NCBI RefSeq assembly: GCF_028737195.1
Contig: NZ_JAQZAJ010000003.1
Location: 248,001 to 312,000 of the forward strand
Origin: Pseudovibrio exalbescens
GTDB lineage: Bacteria > Pseudomonadota > Alphaproteobacteria > Rhizobiales > Stappiaceae
DNA: 64,000 bases
Direction of reading: 5' to 3'
Shown here: in pieces, positions 35,963 through 46,310 of the stretch
How positions within the stretch are numbered: position 1 is the first letter of the stretch
Layout of the letters: each line of letters opens with the position of its first letter
The notes under the pieces: model-generated
The model's database searches: none
Seen by the model: only the letters and a program-made list of their open reading frames with translations
Told to the model about the DNA's origin: nothing
Translations under genes and position numbers: made by a program

Positions 35963-36595
35963 TTAAAGGCTAGCGGCTTCGCGTGCGCGGGTTTCAATAC
36001 CGTCCCAGTCTTCGGCTTCAATGGAGGCTGCATCAGCAATCCAAGAACCGCCTACACAAAGAATGTTTGGCAGCTTGAGGAAGTCTGGTGCCGTAGCCAG
36101 TCCAATGCCGCCGGTCGGGCAGAACTTCGCCTGTGGCAGCGGAGAGGACATGCTCTTGAGGAAAGGTGCGCCGCCAGCAGGAACGGCAGGGAAGAACTTA
36201 AGACGCTGGTAGCCAGCTTCCAGAAGGGTCATCACTTCCGAAACGGTGGAAACGCCGGGCAACAGCGGAACGTCAAAGTTGCTGGCGGCGTCGAGCAAAT
36301 TCTTGGTGAAGCCAGGGGAGACGACAAATGTGGAGCCAGCTTTTACAGCGGCTTCATACTGCGCATGCTCCAGCACAGTTCCTGCGCCGACCATCGCACC
36401 TTCAACTTCTTCTGCAACGGCCTTGATGCAGTCAAGCGCATTTGGTGTGCGGAGTGTAATTTCGATGCTCGGCAGACCACCCTTTACCAAAGCGCGTGCC
36501 ATTCCGACGGCCTTTTTTGGATCGTTCACAACCAGCACAGGGATTACTGGGGCAGCTGTCATCACTGCTTCTACGCGCTCGATGTTCTGAGACAT
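35963..36595 (-). CDS. eda: KDPG/KHG aldolase Eda
   Basis: This 210-residue enzyme splits 2-keto-3-deoxy-6-phosphogluconate to pyruvate and glyceraldehyde 3-phosphate, the last step of the Entner-Doudoroff pathway. Family motifs are EITLRTPNALDCIKAVAEE (catalytic Glu), GAGTVLEHAQYEAAVKAGS, FVVSPGF and RLKFFPA (Schiff-base Lys), and PTGGIG. A ribosome binding site (GAGAAAAAG) lies before the ATG. It lies between pgi and zwf on the same strand. Dehydratase edd and lactonase pgl are not in the window. Confidence 0.96.
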   Translation of the reverse strand: MSQNIERVEAVMTAAPVIPVLVVNDPKKAVGMARALVKGGLPSIEITLRTPNALDCIKAVAEEVEGAMVGAGTVLEHAQYEAAVKAGSTFVVSPGFTKNLLDAASNFDVPLLPGVSTVSEVMTLLEAGYQRLKFFPAVPAGGAPFLKSMSSPLPQAKFCPTGGIGLATAPDFLKLPNILCVGGSWIADAASIEAEDWDGIETRAREAASL

Positions 36596-36959
36596 ATCTT
36601 TTTCTCCATTAGGCTGAATGCGGGGTCCAACCTTGATTGCAACTTGGATTTGACGTCCTGAGAGGTCTGGCGGTGCCGGGACAAAAGTGGCGCATCAAAG
36701 CTGCCGATGCAAAAAAGAAGTGGGGCTTCTCATGCTCGGCGCACCGTTGGCAGGGTTGAGGAACCACTACTTGGGTGCGGATTTGCGCCCTGTAAAAGAT
36801 GGAGAGGCGCACTCCATCATTTCATTCCGTCAGAGCCAGGGTCTCTTCAATCGATTTAAATCATTCAACCGCAGACGTATAGTTCTGAGAGATACCTATA
36901 TATACGGGTGCCTTTAGGGCATATGGCCGGGCCGCGCGTACGCGTGCCCAGCCATGTTT
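36596..36959. other. 364-bp spacer between zwf and eda
   Basis: No gene is supported. A hairpin (ATGGCCGGGC at 36923-36932 and GCCCAGCCAT at 36945-36954, one G-U pair) lies just past the zwf stop. The right-hand part is AT-rich with TATATA-like stretches that may serve eda transcription. Confidence 0.5.
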
Positions 36960-38426
36960 TCAGTCTTCATGCCATGTGCGGCCATCGCGCTCGATCAGCG
37001 CGATAGATGCGGAGGGACCCCATGTGCCCGAAGTGTAGCCCTTGAGGGCTTCCTTGTCGTTTGACCAATGCTCGAGGATCGGATCAATCCACTTCCATGC
37101 AGCCTCTACTTCATCGCGGCGCATGAACAGTGTTTGATTGCCTCGGATCATGTCAAAGATCAGGCGCTCATAGGCGTCCACATTTCGAACCTTGAACGCT
37201 TCGGCAAACGTCATGTCCAATGGCACCTTGCGAAGACGCATGCCACCAGGTCCAGGATCCTTGATCATCAGCTGCATCTTCACGCCCTCATCAGGCTGCA
37301 GGCGAATGATGAGCTGGTTTGCAGAGATGGTGCCGGCTTCCTCCAGGAAAATGGAGTGCGGCAGGTCCTTGAACTGAATGACAATTTCAGACAGTCGTGA
37401 GGCCAAGCGTTTTCCGGTGCGCATATAGAACGGCACACCCGCCCAACGCCAGTTTGCGATTTCCACCTTTGCGGCAACGAAGGTTTCCGTTTGAGAATCC
37501 GGGCTGCCGACCTCTTCCAGATAACCTTGGACTGCTCCTCCGGCAGAAGCGCCAGGCCGATATTGACCGCGCACTGTGTTACGCCGCACGCGCTCCTCAT
37601 CCATCGGGACAAGCGCTTTGAGCACCTTCAGCTTTTCATCTCGAACGCTGTCAGCAGCCATGGACTCGGGAGGTTCCATTGCCACCAGACACAGCAGTTG
37701 GAGGAGGTGGTTCTGCACCATGTCGCGCAACGCGCCAGCGGTGTCGTAGTAGCCCGCACGTTTTTCAACGCCCAGCGTTTCCGCGACAGTGATCTGAACA
37801 TGGTCGATATGTGCGGAGTTCCAGAGCGGTTCGAACATGACGTTGGCAAAGCGCAGCGCCATGAGATTCTGAACCGTTTCCTTGCCCAAGTAGTGGTCGA
37901 TACGAAAGATCTGATGTTCCTTGAACACAGACCCAACAGTTTCGTTCACAGCATGGGCGGATTCGCCATCGCGACCAATTGGCTTTTCAATGGTAACGCG
38001 GGTTTCATCCGTGACCAGATTGTGCTCACCAATGGCTGAGCAGATCGGTCCAAACAGGGAGGGGGCTACGGAAAGGTAGAATGCGCGGTCTATATTCTCG
38101 CGGCCTTTGAGTGTTTCCTCAAGACTTTCCCATCCTGTGTTTTCTTCAACGTTGACGCTCACATATGTGATGCGCTTCAAAAAGCGCTCCATGGACATGT
38201 TGCACAGGTTCGAAACTTGTGCGGCCACGGACTTATGAGCCCAGTCACGATAGTCTTCCGCTGACAAATCCCGGCGCGAAACGGCAATAATGCGGGAGTC
38301 GTCATGTAGTTGCCCATCCAACTCACGGTAATACAGGGCTGGCAGCAGTTTGCGGTGCGCCAAATCCCCGGTCCCACCAAAGACGATGAGATCAAAGGGC
38401 GCAAGCTGCGTCATGCGAACTGGCAT
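36960..38426 (-). CDS. zwf: Glucose-6-phosphate 1-dehydrogenase Zwf
   Basis: This 488-residue NADP(+)-linked enzyme opens the pentose phosphate and Entner-Doudoroff routes. Motifs: the nucleotide-binding loop IVFGGTGDLAHRKLLPALY near the start and the active-site RIDHYLGKETVQNLMALRFAN at about residues 175-195 with the catalytic His-Asp pair. The ATG at 38426 has AGAGG seven bases upstream and is preferred over the TTG at 38432. It is 364 bp from eda with no operon link. The neighbouring pgi, eda and zwf together suggest glucose use via the Entner-Doudoroff pathway. Confidence 0.97.
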   Translation of the reverse strand: MPVRMTQLAPFDLIVFGGTGDLAHRKLLPALYYRELDGQLHDDSRIIAVSRRDLSAEDYRDWAHKSVAAQVSNLCNMSMERFLKRITYVSVNVEENTGWESLEETLKGRENIDRAFYLSVAPSLFGPICSAIGEHNLVTDETRVTIEKPIGRDGESAHAVNETVGSVFKEHQIFRIDHYLGKETVQNLMALRFANVMFEPLWNSAHIDHVQITVAETLGVEKRAGYYDTAGALRDMVQNHLLQLLCLVAMEPPESMAADSVRDEKLKVLKALVPMDEERVRRNTVRGQYRPGASAGGAVQGYLEEVGSPDSQTETFVAAKVEIANWRWAGVPFYMRTGKRLASRLSEIVIQFKDLPHSIFLEEAGTISANQLIIRLQPDEGVKMQLMIKDPGPGGMRLRKVPLDMTFAEAFKVRNVDAYERLIFDMIRGNQTLFMRRDEVEAAWKWIDPILEHWSNDKEALKGYTSGTWGPSASIALIERDGRTWHED

Positions 38427-38803
38427 CGGCAAACCTCTTTCATTTCATTCTCGGAATCGCGGGCTTCTTGCGAGCCTGTTCATTTCCAGATGGCGAAGGA
38501 GCGCCTCTCCTTCGGCCGTTGTGCCCGTTCTAACCCTTGGTGTTAGGAGCTTCGGGTTCTTGTTAGGCGAGATTGAGCAAAATGCAAGCCTAAATGACCA
38601 TTGACAGGTGACAGGCGATTGAATTCGTTTGCGTTCCGCTGCGCGTTCTGTTCACCCAATTGGCGGCTCTGTTGAAACGAATGGTTTAAGTAATCCTGCG
38701 AATGCGTTTAGACTGAAGAAACAGATTTGGAACACCCCCATTTTGCTTGCGCTGCCGCTGCATTTGGGAAACTGCAGAACTCCCCACGAATGACGAGGCC
38801 AAA
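38427..38803. other. 377-bp divergent spacer between zwf and adenine deaminase
   Basis: The two flanking genes diverge here, so both promoters should lie inside it. No coding frame or recognised regulatory element was found by eye. Confidence 0.4.
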
Positions 38804-40516
38804 ATGAACAGCACTTCTCCCGATACTGTTGACCTGACGTCCCGAATTGCCTCAGGCAAAGGCGCGCAAGCTGCGGATCTGGTCTTAAAAAACATTGGGC
38901 TTTTTAGCGTGATCGATGGCAGCGTTACCAACACGGATATCGCAATCACCGATGGTATTATTGTGGGGACGCACGATACCTATGAGGGACGACAGGAGAT
39001 CGACTGCACCGGCAAGATCGCCGTGCCGGGTTTTATCGATACGCATCTGCACATAGAATCGTCGTTGGTCACACCCTTGGAGTTTGACCGGTGCGTACTA
39101 CCCCATGGCGTGACGACCGTAATCTGTGATCCGCATGAGATTGCAAATGTACATGGTGCCAAAGGCATTCAGTTTTTCCTCGATAGTGCCTTGAAGAGTA
39201 TCATGGACATTCGCGTCAACTTGCCGTCGTGTGTGCCCGCAACAGCTTTTGAGACGTCCGGTGCTCAGCTCGAAATCGAAGATCTGTTGCCTTTCAAGGA
39301 TCACCCAAAGGTTATTGGCCTTGCGGAATTCATGAATTTTCCGGGTGTGTTGAATGCAGATGAAAAGGCATTGGCCAAATTGGACGCCTTTCAGAGCGGC
39401 CATATCGATGGTCATGCTCCTTTGGTTACCGGCAAGGCTTTGAATGGTTACCTTTCTGCAGGCATTCGCACGGACCATGAGGCAACAAGCGCACAAGAAG
39501 CACGGGAGAAATTGTCCAAGGGAATGACCATACTCATTCGTGAGGGGTCAGTTTCCAAGGATCTCGATGCACTGGCGCCTGTGCTTGGTCCAGATACCTC
39601 CAGCTTCATGTGCCTTTGCACCGATGACCGCAATCCCCTCGATATTGCAGAGGAGGGACATCTGGACAGCATGATCCGCCGATTGATTGCACACGGCATA
39701 CCAGCAAAAGATGTATATCGCGCAGCGAGTTGGTCTGCCGCCATGACTTTCGGACTGAAAGATCGCGGTTTGCTTGCGCCGGGTTGGAGAGCGGATATCG
39801 TCTTGCTCGATGATCTCGAGGGGTGCGATGTGGCGACCGTTATTGCTGGTGGGCACGTTGTAAGCGACGCGGTTTTTGCAGCGCGCGAAAGTGTTTCCTT
39901 CGGCCACCTGAAAAACAGCGTTCACGCTCCAGAAACCTCGCCATCAAGTTTTGAAGTCGAATGGAAGTCTGACTTGCCTGTCATTGGCGTGAAGGCAGGC
40001 TTGATCTTGACCGAGCATGTGCGCGCAGAGTTGCCGAGCGTGGATGGCAAAGCCGTTTGCGACCTCTCTCAAGACATTGTGAAGGTGGCGGTGGTGGAAC
40101 GCCATGGCAAGAACGGCAACATCGGTTGTGGTTTTGTGTCCGGGTTCGGGCTTCAGCGCGGGGCAATCGCATCTTCAGTTGGTCACGACAGCCACAACAT
40201 CTGTGTTGTTGGCGTGGATGAGGCAGACATGGCAGTGGCGGTAAACCGCCTGAGGGACATACAGGGTGGTTTTGCTGTGGTCGACGATGGCAAAGTGGTT
40301 GCCGAGTTAGCGTTGCCGATTGCGGGCTTGATGAGCGATCAGCCGTTCGAAGACGTGCGTCATGCACTTGAGCACTTGCGGGAGAGGGCGTTCGCTTTGG
40401 GCTGCACCCTGCCAGAGCCGTTCCTCCAAGTCGCATTTCTGCCTCTTCCCGTTATCCCGCATCTGAAGATAACGGATTTCGGTATTTTCGATGTGGACCG
40501 GTTTGCTCTCGCTTAA
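38804..40516 (+). CDS. ade: Adenine deaminase (Ade/AdeC type)
   Basis: This 570-residue amidohydrolase deaminates adenine to hypoxanthine in purine salvage. It has the metal motif [16 protein letters not shown], then [17 protein letters not shown]. The ADE-type C-terminal portion includes [21 protein letters not shown]. Length and domain order match the bacterial adenine deaminase family (distinct from adenosine deaminase-like enzymes). The ATG at 38804 has GAGG upstream; an in-frame ATG at 38747 is less likely. It is divergent from zwf and not grouped with other purine genes. Confidence 0.95.
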   Translation: MNSTSPDTVDLTSRIASGKGAQAADLVLKNIGLFSVIDGSVTNTDIAITDGIIVGTHDTYEGRQEIDCTGKIAVPGFIDTHLHIESSLVTPLEFDRCVLPHGVTTVICDPHEIANVHGAKGIQFFLDSALKSIMDIRVNLPSCVPATAFETSGAQLEIEDLLPFKDHPKVIGLAEFMNFPGVLNADEKALAKLDAFQSGHIDGHAPLVTGKALNGYLSAGIRTDHEATSAQEAREKLSKGMTILIREGSVSKDLDALAPVLGPDTSSFMCLCTDDRNPLDIAEEGHLDSMIRRLIAHGIPAKDVYRAASWSAAMTFGLKDRGLLAPGWRADIVLLDDLEGCDVATVIAGGHVVSDAVFAARESVSFGHLKNSVHAPETSPSSFEVEWKSDLPVIGVKAGLILTEHVRAELPSVDGKAVCDLSQDIVKVAVVERHGKNGNIGCGFVSGFGLQRGAIASSVGHDSHNICVVGVDEADMAVAVNRLRDIQGGFAVVDDGKVVAELALPIAGLMSDQPFEDVRHALEHLRERAFALGCTLPEPFLQVAFLPLPVIPHLKITDFGIFDVDRFALA

Positions 40517-40604
40517 CCCTAAAACCTCAACGTTTGACCAAGGACATGCGTTCGCACCTTGAAACCTGCGCTGATAATGGAAAAATAGTAAAACTACGAC
40601 CAAG

Positions 40605-40637
40605 GCTGAGTTGACGTTTTCGTAAACGTCGCTCAGT
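40605..40637 (+). terminator. Hairpin after adenine deaminase gene
   Basis: CTGAG-TT-GACGTTT and AAACGTC-G-CTCAG form a bulged 12-bp stem with a 4-base loop about 90 bases after the stop; TCTTTG follows. It may be a terminator or part of the 5' leader of the next gene. Confidence 0.45.
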
Positions 40638-40784
40638 CTTTGATCGTGTGTTTTTTACTTGGGAGCGCCCGCCGGTGGTAGTGGAGGCTGTCTGAATGGC
40701 AGATGCCGCCATGGCGATAATGACGACGCGGTGATAGGCCCGTCGCGACGTGCGCTCTCTGTCACCTATAGGGGGGATCTCAGA

Positions 40785-42446
40785 ATGACGAATGCCGCAG
40801 AGTGGGTTGCCAACTTTAAGCCACGTCCGTTAGGCGACTATTTCGATGACGCTTTGCGGCAATACCCCAACAAGCCTGCCACAGACTTCATGGGAAAGGG
40901 CCTGACCTATCGCCAACTGGGCGACGAGGTGGCCAAGGCCGCCGCAGGCCTTCAGCGCATGGGTTTCAAGAAAGGCGACAAGATTGGCATCTGCCTTCCC
41001 AATACGCCGTACTACACGATCTTCTATTATGCGATCTTGAAAATCGGTGCCACCGTTGTGAACTTCAATCCGCTCTATGTGGAGCGTGAGATTGCGTTCC
41101 AGGCGCGGGACGCTGGTATCAGCACAATGATTACGCTGGACCTTAAGGTTGTTTACGACCGTGTGGAAGCGGTGCGGAACGAAGGTGCGATATCCCGCAT
41201 CATCGTGTGTCCAATGGCCGACCTGCTGCCGCAGCCAAAGAAGCTGCTCTTCACACTGCTGAAGGGTGGGGACCGCGCCAACATTCCTGCTGACGATGCG
41301 CATGTGTTCTACAAGTCTGTCACGGCGAACGACGGCAAGTTTACACCGGCTGAAATCGACCCCAATGAAGACATCGCAATTTTGCAGTATACCGGCGGCA
41401 CAACCGGCGTACCGAAGGGCGCGATGCTAACCCACGCCAACCTGTCTGCAAACATGGAGCAGATGAGGGATCACTTTGTGGGGGCTCAGCCCGGTGAGGA
41501 AAGCAGCCTTTGTGTTATCCCCTTCTTCCATGTGTTCGCGATGACCGTTTCCCAAAACCTGTCGATCCTTATCGGCGCGGAGATGGTCATGATGCCGCGG
41601 TTCGAGATGAAGATGCTGCTTGATACCATTAAGCGGAAGAAGCCCACACTGTTTGCGGGCGTTCCGACGATCTACACGGCGATCAATAACTCCGAACTGA
41701 CCAAGAACTACGATCTGTCTTCGATCCGTATCTGTATGTCGGGTGGTGCGCCGCTTCCGGTTGAAGTCAAGCAGCAGTTTGAAAGTCTGACTGGTTGCGT
41801 TCTGGTGGAGGGCTACGGCCTGACAGAATCTTCGCCTGTTGCCTGTGGTAACCCAATCGACCGTCCGGGCAAGGCTGGTTCAATTGGTGTTCCGGTTGGC
41901 GGAACGCAGGTTCAGTTCCGTAGCCTTGATGATCCGAAGCAGGAAGTCCCAAAGGGCGAGCGCGGCGAGCTGTGTCTCATCGGTCCTCAGATCATGAAGG
42001 GCTACTGGAACCGTCCGGATGAAACAGAGAAGACACTGGAAGACGGCAAAGTCCTGCACACGGGTGATGTTGGTTACGAGGATGAAGACGGTTTCGTGTT
42101 CCTTGTAGACCGTATTAAGGACCTGATCCTCTGTTCCGGTTACAATGTTTATCCGCGTGTGATCGAGGAGGCCATGTACTTGCATCCAGCGGTGGCTGAG
42201 GTGATCGTAATTGCGATCCCTGACGACTATCGTGGGCAGGCGCCGAAGGCGTTTGTAAAGCTGAAGGACGGTCAAACAGCCACAGACGTGGAGCTGAAGA
42301 CTTTCCTCAGAGATCACATCTCCAAGATCGAAATGCCCTCAGTCATTGAGTTCCGCGATGAACTGCCGAAAACACTGGTTGGCAAGCTCTCCAAGAAGGA
42401 ACTGGTGGAAGAGGAAGCAAAGAAGCGCGAGATGGCAAACGCCTAG
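40785..42446 (+). CDS. fadD: Long-chain acyl-CoA synthetase (FadD-type)
   Basis: This 553-residue AMP-binding (ANL) enzyme activates fatty acids to acyl-CoA through an acyl-adenylate. The P-loop-like motif is YTGGTTGVPKGAMLTHANL and the second AMP motif is GYGLTESSP. The C-terminal swivel domain has the conserved GYNVYPRVIEEAMYLHP and a conserved Lys near the end (KTLVGKLSKKEL). A longer frame starts at 40659, but the ATG at 40785 has GGGGGGAT upstream and matches family length. Chain-length preference cannot be read. It ends at a strong terminator. Confidence 0.93.
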   Translation: MTNAAEWVANFKPRPLGDYFDDALRQYPNKPATDFMGKGLTYRQLGDEVAKAAAGLQRMGFKKGDKIGICLPNTPYYTIFYYAILKIGATVVNFNPLYVEREIAFQARDAGISTMITLDLKVVYDRVEAVRNEGAISRIIVCPMADLLPQPKKLLFTLLKGGDRANIPADDAHVFYKSVTANDGKFTPAEIDPNEDIAILQYTGGTTGVPKGAMLTHANLSANMEQMRDHFVGAQPGEESSLCVIPFFHVFAMTVSQNLSILIGAEMVMMPRFEMKMLLDTIKRKKPTLFAGVPTIYTAINNSELTKNYDLSSIRICMSGGAPLPVEVKQQFESLTGCVLVEGYGLTESSPVACGNPIDRPGKAGSIGVPVGGTQVQFRSLDDPKQEVPKGERGELCLIGPQIMKGYWNRPDETEKTLEDGKVLHTGDVGYEDEDGFVFLVDRIKDLILCSGYNVYPRVIEEAMYLHPAVAEVIVIAIPDDYRGQAPKAFVKLKDGQTATDVELKTFLRDHISKIEMPSVIEFRDELPKTLVGKLSKKELVEEEAKKREMANA

Positions 42447-42477
42447 GCTTGTCGAGGGGGACGCTTGTAATTACAGG

Positions 42478-42505
42478 AGGGGAGCTTGCGGGCTCCCCTT
42501 TTTCG
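42478..42505. terminator. Rho-independent terminator of fadD
   Basis: GGGGAGC and GCTCCCC form a 7-bp stem with a six-base loop, followed by TTTTTC. It also lies right at the end of the convergent transporter gene. Confidence 0.85.
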
Positions 42506-42506
42506 T

Positions 42507-43499
42507 TCAGGTTACCTTGTCGGCGACAGGTTGCTGGACGCGGCGCCCACGAACACTCTCGCGGTGCATGGTATAAAGCGAGGCGGAGATAATAATTGCT
42601 GCCCCAATATAGGTGGTCATTTCCGGCCAGACGCCGAAGAAGATAACGCTGATCACTGTGGCGTAGACGATGCGGGTATAGTCAAACGGTGCTATCACCG
42701 TCGCTTCACCTGCTCGAAGCGCACGAATGTTGCTCATCTGCGCGGCCCAGCTTACCGCGCCCAGAGCAGCAAGCAGCATGCATTCGGTAAGGTTTGGTGT
42801 CTGCCAGAAGTAGATACAGAAGGGCAACATGATGAGCCCAACGAGTACCGCCTGATAGGTGAGGATCGTGATCGGCTGGTCCACCTGTGAGACCTTGCGC
42901 ACAATGATGGCTACAAGCGCGGCACAGGCCGAAGCGAGAACCGCCATGAGGCTGTAAATGTTGAGACCAGCTTCTCCGGTCGGTTGCACAATGATGAGAA
43001 CACCAACGAACCCGATGATGGTTGCGGCCCAGCGGTGCACACCAACGATTTCTTTCAAAAGCACAATAGCAAACAGCGTCATGAAGAATGTGCGCGCAAA
43101 GCCGAGCACTGTGCTATCTGCCAAGGGCAGTTCAATCACGGCGCTAAAGCCGAAGAACATGGCGCAAGATGCCAAAATGGTTCTGGCACCGTGGAGGAGC
43201 GGAGCCTTGGTCTTCAAGGAGCCCGGTAGGCCGCTAAAAATCGCTGGCGCGGAGATTAAGGCCATGATGCCTTGGCGGATTGTCAGAACCTGTGTGACAT
43301 GAAGGCGTTCGCCGAGCGCTTTGACGAGCGCAGCCATTATCGCAAACAGCAGGGTTGCAATAAGCGCCCAGAAGATGCCCTTCAAGTTTCCCGGTAATGC
43401 GTTCCAGCGATGATAAAGTCGTTTTTGAAGCGCGCTACTGGCGATGTTTGTGAACCCGTCCTGCGGGTTTTCGTCAAGCATTTGGGAACCTGGAGGCAT
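42507..43499 (-). CDS. DMT/EamA-family transporter
   Basis: This approximately 330-residue integral membrane protein has ten predicted helices and two EamA domains (first around LKGIFWALIATLLFAIMAAL, second around YSLMAVLASACAALVAIIVR). Members export metabolites, amino acids or drugs; the substrate is not predictable. Start candidates are the ATGs at 43499 and 43481 and a GTG at 43550; none has a strong ribosome binding site. It shares about the same fold and length as the transporter at 46311 (for example LPLADSTVLGFARTFFMT against IPLPDATAIGFAAPLIVV). Confidence 0.85.
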   Translation of the reverse strand: MPPGSQMLDENPQDGFTNIASSALQKRLYHRWNALPGNLKGIFWALIATLLFAIMAALVKALGERLHVTQVLTIRQGIMALISAPAIFSGLPGSLKTKAPLLHGARTILASCAMFFGFSAVIELPLADSTVLGFARTFFMTLFAIVLLKEIVGVHRWAATIIGFVGVLIIVQPTGEAGLNIYSLMAVLASACAALVAIIVRKVSQVDQPITILTYQAVLVGLIMLPFCIYFWQTPNLTECMLLAALGAVSWAAQMSNIRALRAGEATVIAPFDYTRIVYATVISVIFFGVWPEMTTYIGAAIIISASLYTMHRESVRGRRVQQPVADKVT

Positions 43500-43760
43500 T
43501 GAGTTGTGAAGTGCGCGAGGAGGGTTCAGGCGTGTCAGTTGGGCAGGCACATCGCTTCATACGCGCTTTGAGATCCTGATACCTAGCGGCTTTTTCAGTG
43601 CCGCGTCAAATGCCCATGGTGTTTGGAGCGGGTTACGCCTATGGGCTGTCTTGCTGTCGTCTGCGCTCTATGTCTAGCATGCGCGTGATTTCCGATGGGG
43701 AAGGTGGCCTTTCCTATCGCTGCCGTTTTGAGCGGACACAAACGTTGTGAGAGGCTTGCT

Positions 43761-46064
43761 ATGAATACCATGATGACCCAGAAGTTCGGTATTGGTGCTC
43801 CCGTTCGCCGGAAAGAAGATGCATCCTTCCTGACAGGGAAGGGGCGCTACACGGACGATATCAAAGCTTCGGGTCAGGTGTTTGGCTTTATGCTGCGGTC
43901 TCCCGTCGCCTTTGCGCGCTTTAAGATCGAGGACATTGAAGAGGCGCTTGGGCTGGAAGGTGTGCATCTCATCCTGACGGCTGCAGATCTTGACGGTGTG
44001 AACCTCATGCCATGTGAAGCGGTGTTGAAGCAGATTGATGGCACCAAGCATCCTGTGCCGCGGCGAGAAGTCTTGTGTTCCTCAATGGTTCGCCATGTGG
44101 GGGATGCTATCGCCTTCATCGTGGCGGACACTGCAGAGATCGCGAAGACGGCGGCGGAGCTGATCCAGATTGACCATGAAGACCTGCCTCCAGCCATTGG
44201 CAGCAAAAGGGCCCTACTGGCGGATACACCCCTGGTTTGGCCTGAGTTCGGTACCAATTCCGCTTTCGTGATCGGTCAAGGTGATCAGGCGAAGGCAGAG
44301 GCTGCGTTTGAAGAGGCAGCGCACGTTACCTCGATCGAGGTGGTAAACAACCGTCTCGTGGCCAACTACATGGAAACAAGAAGTTGCATTGGGGAATATA
44401 GCCCTGAGGATGACAGCTATACTCTGACGACCGGTACGCAGGGCGTTCATGATATGCGGGACATCATCGCTGATAGTATCTTGCATATCGATCGCGCCAA
44501 GTTGCGGGTGATAACCCCGGATGTGGGAGGAGGTTTCGGAACCAAGATCTTCTGCTACCGAGAATACCCGTTGTGTCTGATTGCTTCCAGAAAGCTGGGA
44601 AGACCGGTCAAGTGGACCGGCGAGCGGACGGATCACTTCGTGACGGATTCCCATGGGCGGGACAACGTGAGTACAGCTGAACTTGCCCTCGATGAAGCCG
44701 GGCGCATTCTTGGCCTGAAAGTTCATGTAGTTGCGGATATGGGGGCCTATCTTCATCAGTTCGGCGCAGCAATCCCGCGTATTGGCACGTCGATGTCGCC
44801 AGGGCTCTACGACATTCCTGCGGTTTGGGCAAAGGTGACCGGCGTCTACACCAATACCGTGCCAACGGATGCTTACCGAGGTGCAGGCCGTCCCGAAGCC
44901 GCCTATCTGATCGAGCGCTTGGTTGACAAGGCGGCATCAGAGATCGGCATGGATCCGGTTTCCTTCCGCAAGCTGAACTTCATCAAACCGGAGCAGTTCC
45001 CGTACACCACGCAGCTGAAGCGCATGTACGACACGGGTGACTTCTCCGGGCACCTTTCCAAAGCGATGGAGGAGGCGCAGTGGGATACTTTTTCAGAGCG
45101 TGAGGCGGAGAGTTTGTCGCGCGGTATGTGGCGCGGGATTGGTGTCAGCTCCTACATCGAGGCCTGTGCTTTTCCAGGAGGAGAAGAGGCAACCGTTGAG
45201 CTGAACGAAGATGGTACGGTCACCCTGTTCATTGGCACGCAAACCAATGGACAGGGACATGCCACGGCTTACGGGCAGGTGGTTGCGCAGGAACTGGGTC
45301 TGACCCTTGAAGAAGTTGAACTGGTGCAAGGTGATACGGCACGCATTCGCAAAGGGGATGGGACTGGCGGTTCTCGGTCCATTCCACTTGGTCTGACATC
45401 AACTCTCTCGGCAACGAAAACCTTGGCCCGGCAGATCAAAGAGCTTGCCTCTGAAAAGCTGGAGGTGGGCCTGGAGGATCTTGAGTTGGCAGAGGGTGTT
45501 GTTCGGGTGGTTGGAACGGACCAGCGCCTCTCATTCTCTGAGGTTGCTGCACTTTCACCCGACAAACTTCGGGCGATTGATGAAGTGAAACAAGCGGAAT
45601 GCACATACCCGAATGGCACACACATTTGCGAGCTGGAGATTGATCCGGAGACAGGCATAGTCCAGATCGAGAATTATGTGATCGTTGATGATTTTGGTGT
45701 TACCGTGAACCCGCTTCTCCTTCAGGGACAGGTTCATGGGGGTGCCGTTCAGGCGATCTCTCAGGCGCTGTGCGAGCGGACGGTCTATGATGATGATGGT
45801 CAGCTCCTGACAGCCTCGCTGCTGGACTATCAACTCGCAAGAGCTGCAGACATGCCGAGCTTTAACTTTCAGACACACAATGTGCCTTCCACAACAAATG
45901 CGCTGGGCATAAAGGGGGCAGGTGAGGCCGGCACCATCGGCGCGTGTGCGGCGGTCATGAACGCATTAAACTCAGCCTTGCAAAAGCATGGCGGGGTAGA
46001 GCAGATAGATATGCCCGCAACGCCAGAACGTGTGTGGATGGCAATTCAGAAAGCAAAAGCCTAG
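43761..46064 (+). CDS. CoxL-like molybdopterin-binding subunit (form II)
   Basis: This 767-residue protein is of the xanthine dehydrogenase/CO dehydrogenase large-subunit family. It opens IGAPVRRKEDASFLTGKGRYTDD. The cofactor loop AYRGAGR at residues 371-377 marks form II, not the CO-oxidising form I (AYxCSFR). The conserved KGAGEAGTIG with its catalytic Glu is near the C-terminus. The usual partners (FAD subunit CoxM, 2Fe-2S subunit CoxS) are absent on both sides, so it is an orphan; they may be elsewhere. The ATG at 43761 has GAGAGG upstream. Substrate unknown. Confidence 0.9.
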   Translation: MNTMMTQKFGIGAPVRRKEDASFLTGKGRYTDDIKASGQVFGFMLRSPVAFARFKIEDIEEALGLEGVHLILTAADLDGVNLMPCEAVLKQIDGTKHPVPRREVLCSSMVRHVGDAIAFIVADTAEIAKTAAELIQIDHEDLPPAIGSKRALLADTPLVWPEFGTNSAFVIGQGDQAKAEAAFEEAAHVTSIEVVNNRLVANYMETRSCIGEYSPEDDSYTLTTGTQGVHDMRDIIADSILHIDRAKLRVITPDVGGGFGTKIFCYREYPLCLIASRKLGRPVKWTGERTDHFVTDSHGRDNVSTAELALDEAGRILGLKVHVVADMGAYLHQFGAAIPRIGTSMSPGLYDIPAVWAKVTGVYTNTVPTDAYRGAGRPEAAYLIERLVDKAASEIGMDPVSFRKLNFIKPEQFPYTTQLKRMYDTGDFSGHLSKAMEEAQWDTFSEREAESLSRGMWRGIGVSSYIEACAFPGGEEATVELNEDGTVTLFIGTQTNGQGHATAYGQVVAQELGLTLEEVELVQGDTARIRKGDGTGGSRSIPLGLTSTLSATKTLARQIKELASEKLEVGLEDLELAEGVVRVVGTDQRLSFSEVAALSPDKLRAIDEVKQAECTYPNGTHICELEIDPETGIVQIENYVIVDDFGVTVNPLLLQGQVHGGAVQAISQALCERTVYDDDGQLLTASLLDYQLARAADMPSFNFQTHNVPSTTNALGIKGAGEAGTIGACAAVMNALNSALQKHGGVEQIDMPATPERVWMAIQKAKA

Positions 46065-46310
46065 GCGCATTGAACAAGTCTTGGAATGAATAGGCCGGGC
46101 AGCCTGATTGCATGACTGATATGTCATAAACGCACTTGCTCTTGACAGCGAAGCAAGAGACTAACACCATCTGTGAAGGTGATGCTGCAACAGCATGTTG
46201 CGGGCGTGCCTTCCCGCCTTGCTTCCTCACAAGAAGCACTCTGTCTTTCCTTTTAAAATGCTTGGGTGACCAGCTGGCATTTCTTCGTCTTTTACTGGCC
46301 GATGGTTCCC

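Noticed and set aside
43761-46064. Carbon monoxide dehydrogenase large subunit (form I)
   Set aside because: The cofactor loop reads AYRGAGR and not the AYxCSFR of form I, and the other subunits are missing.
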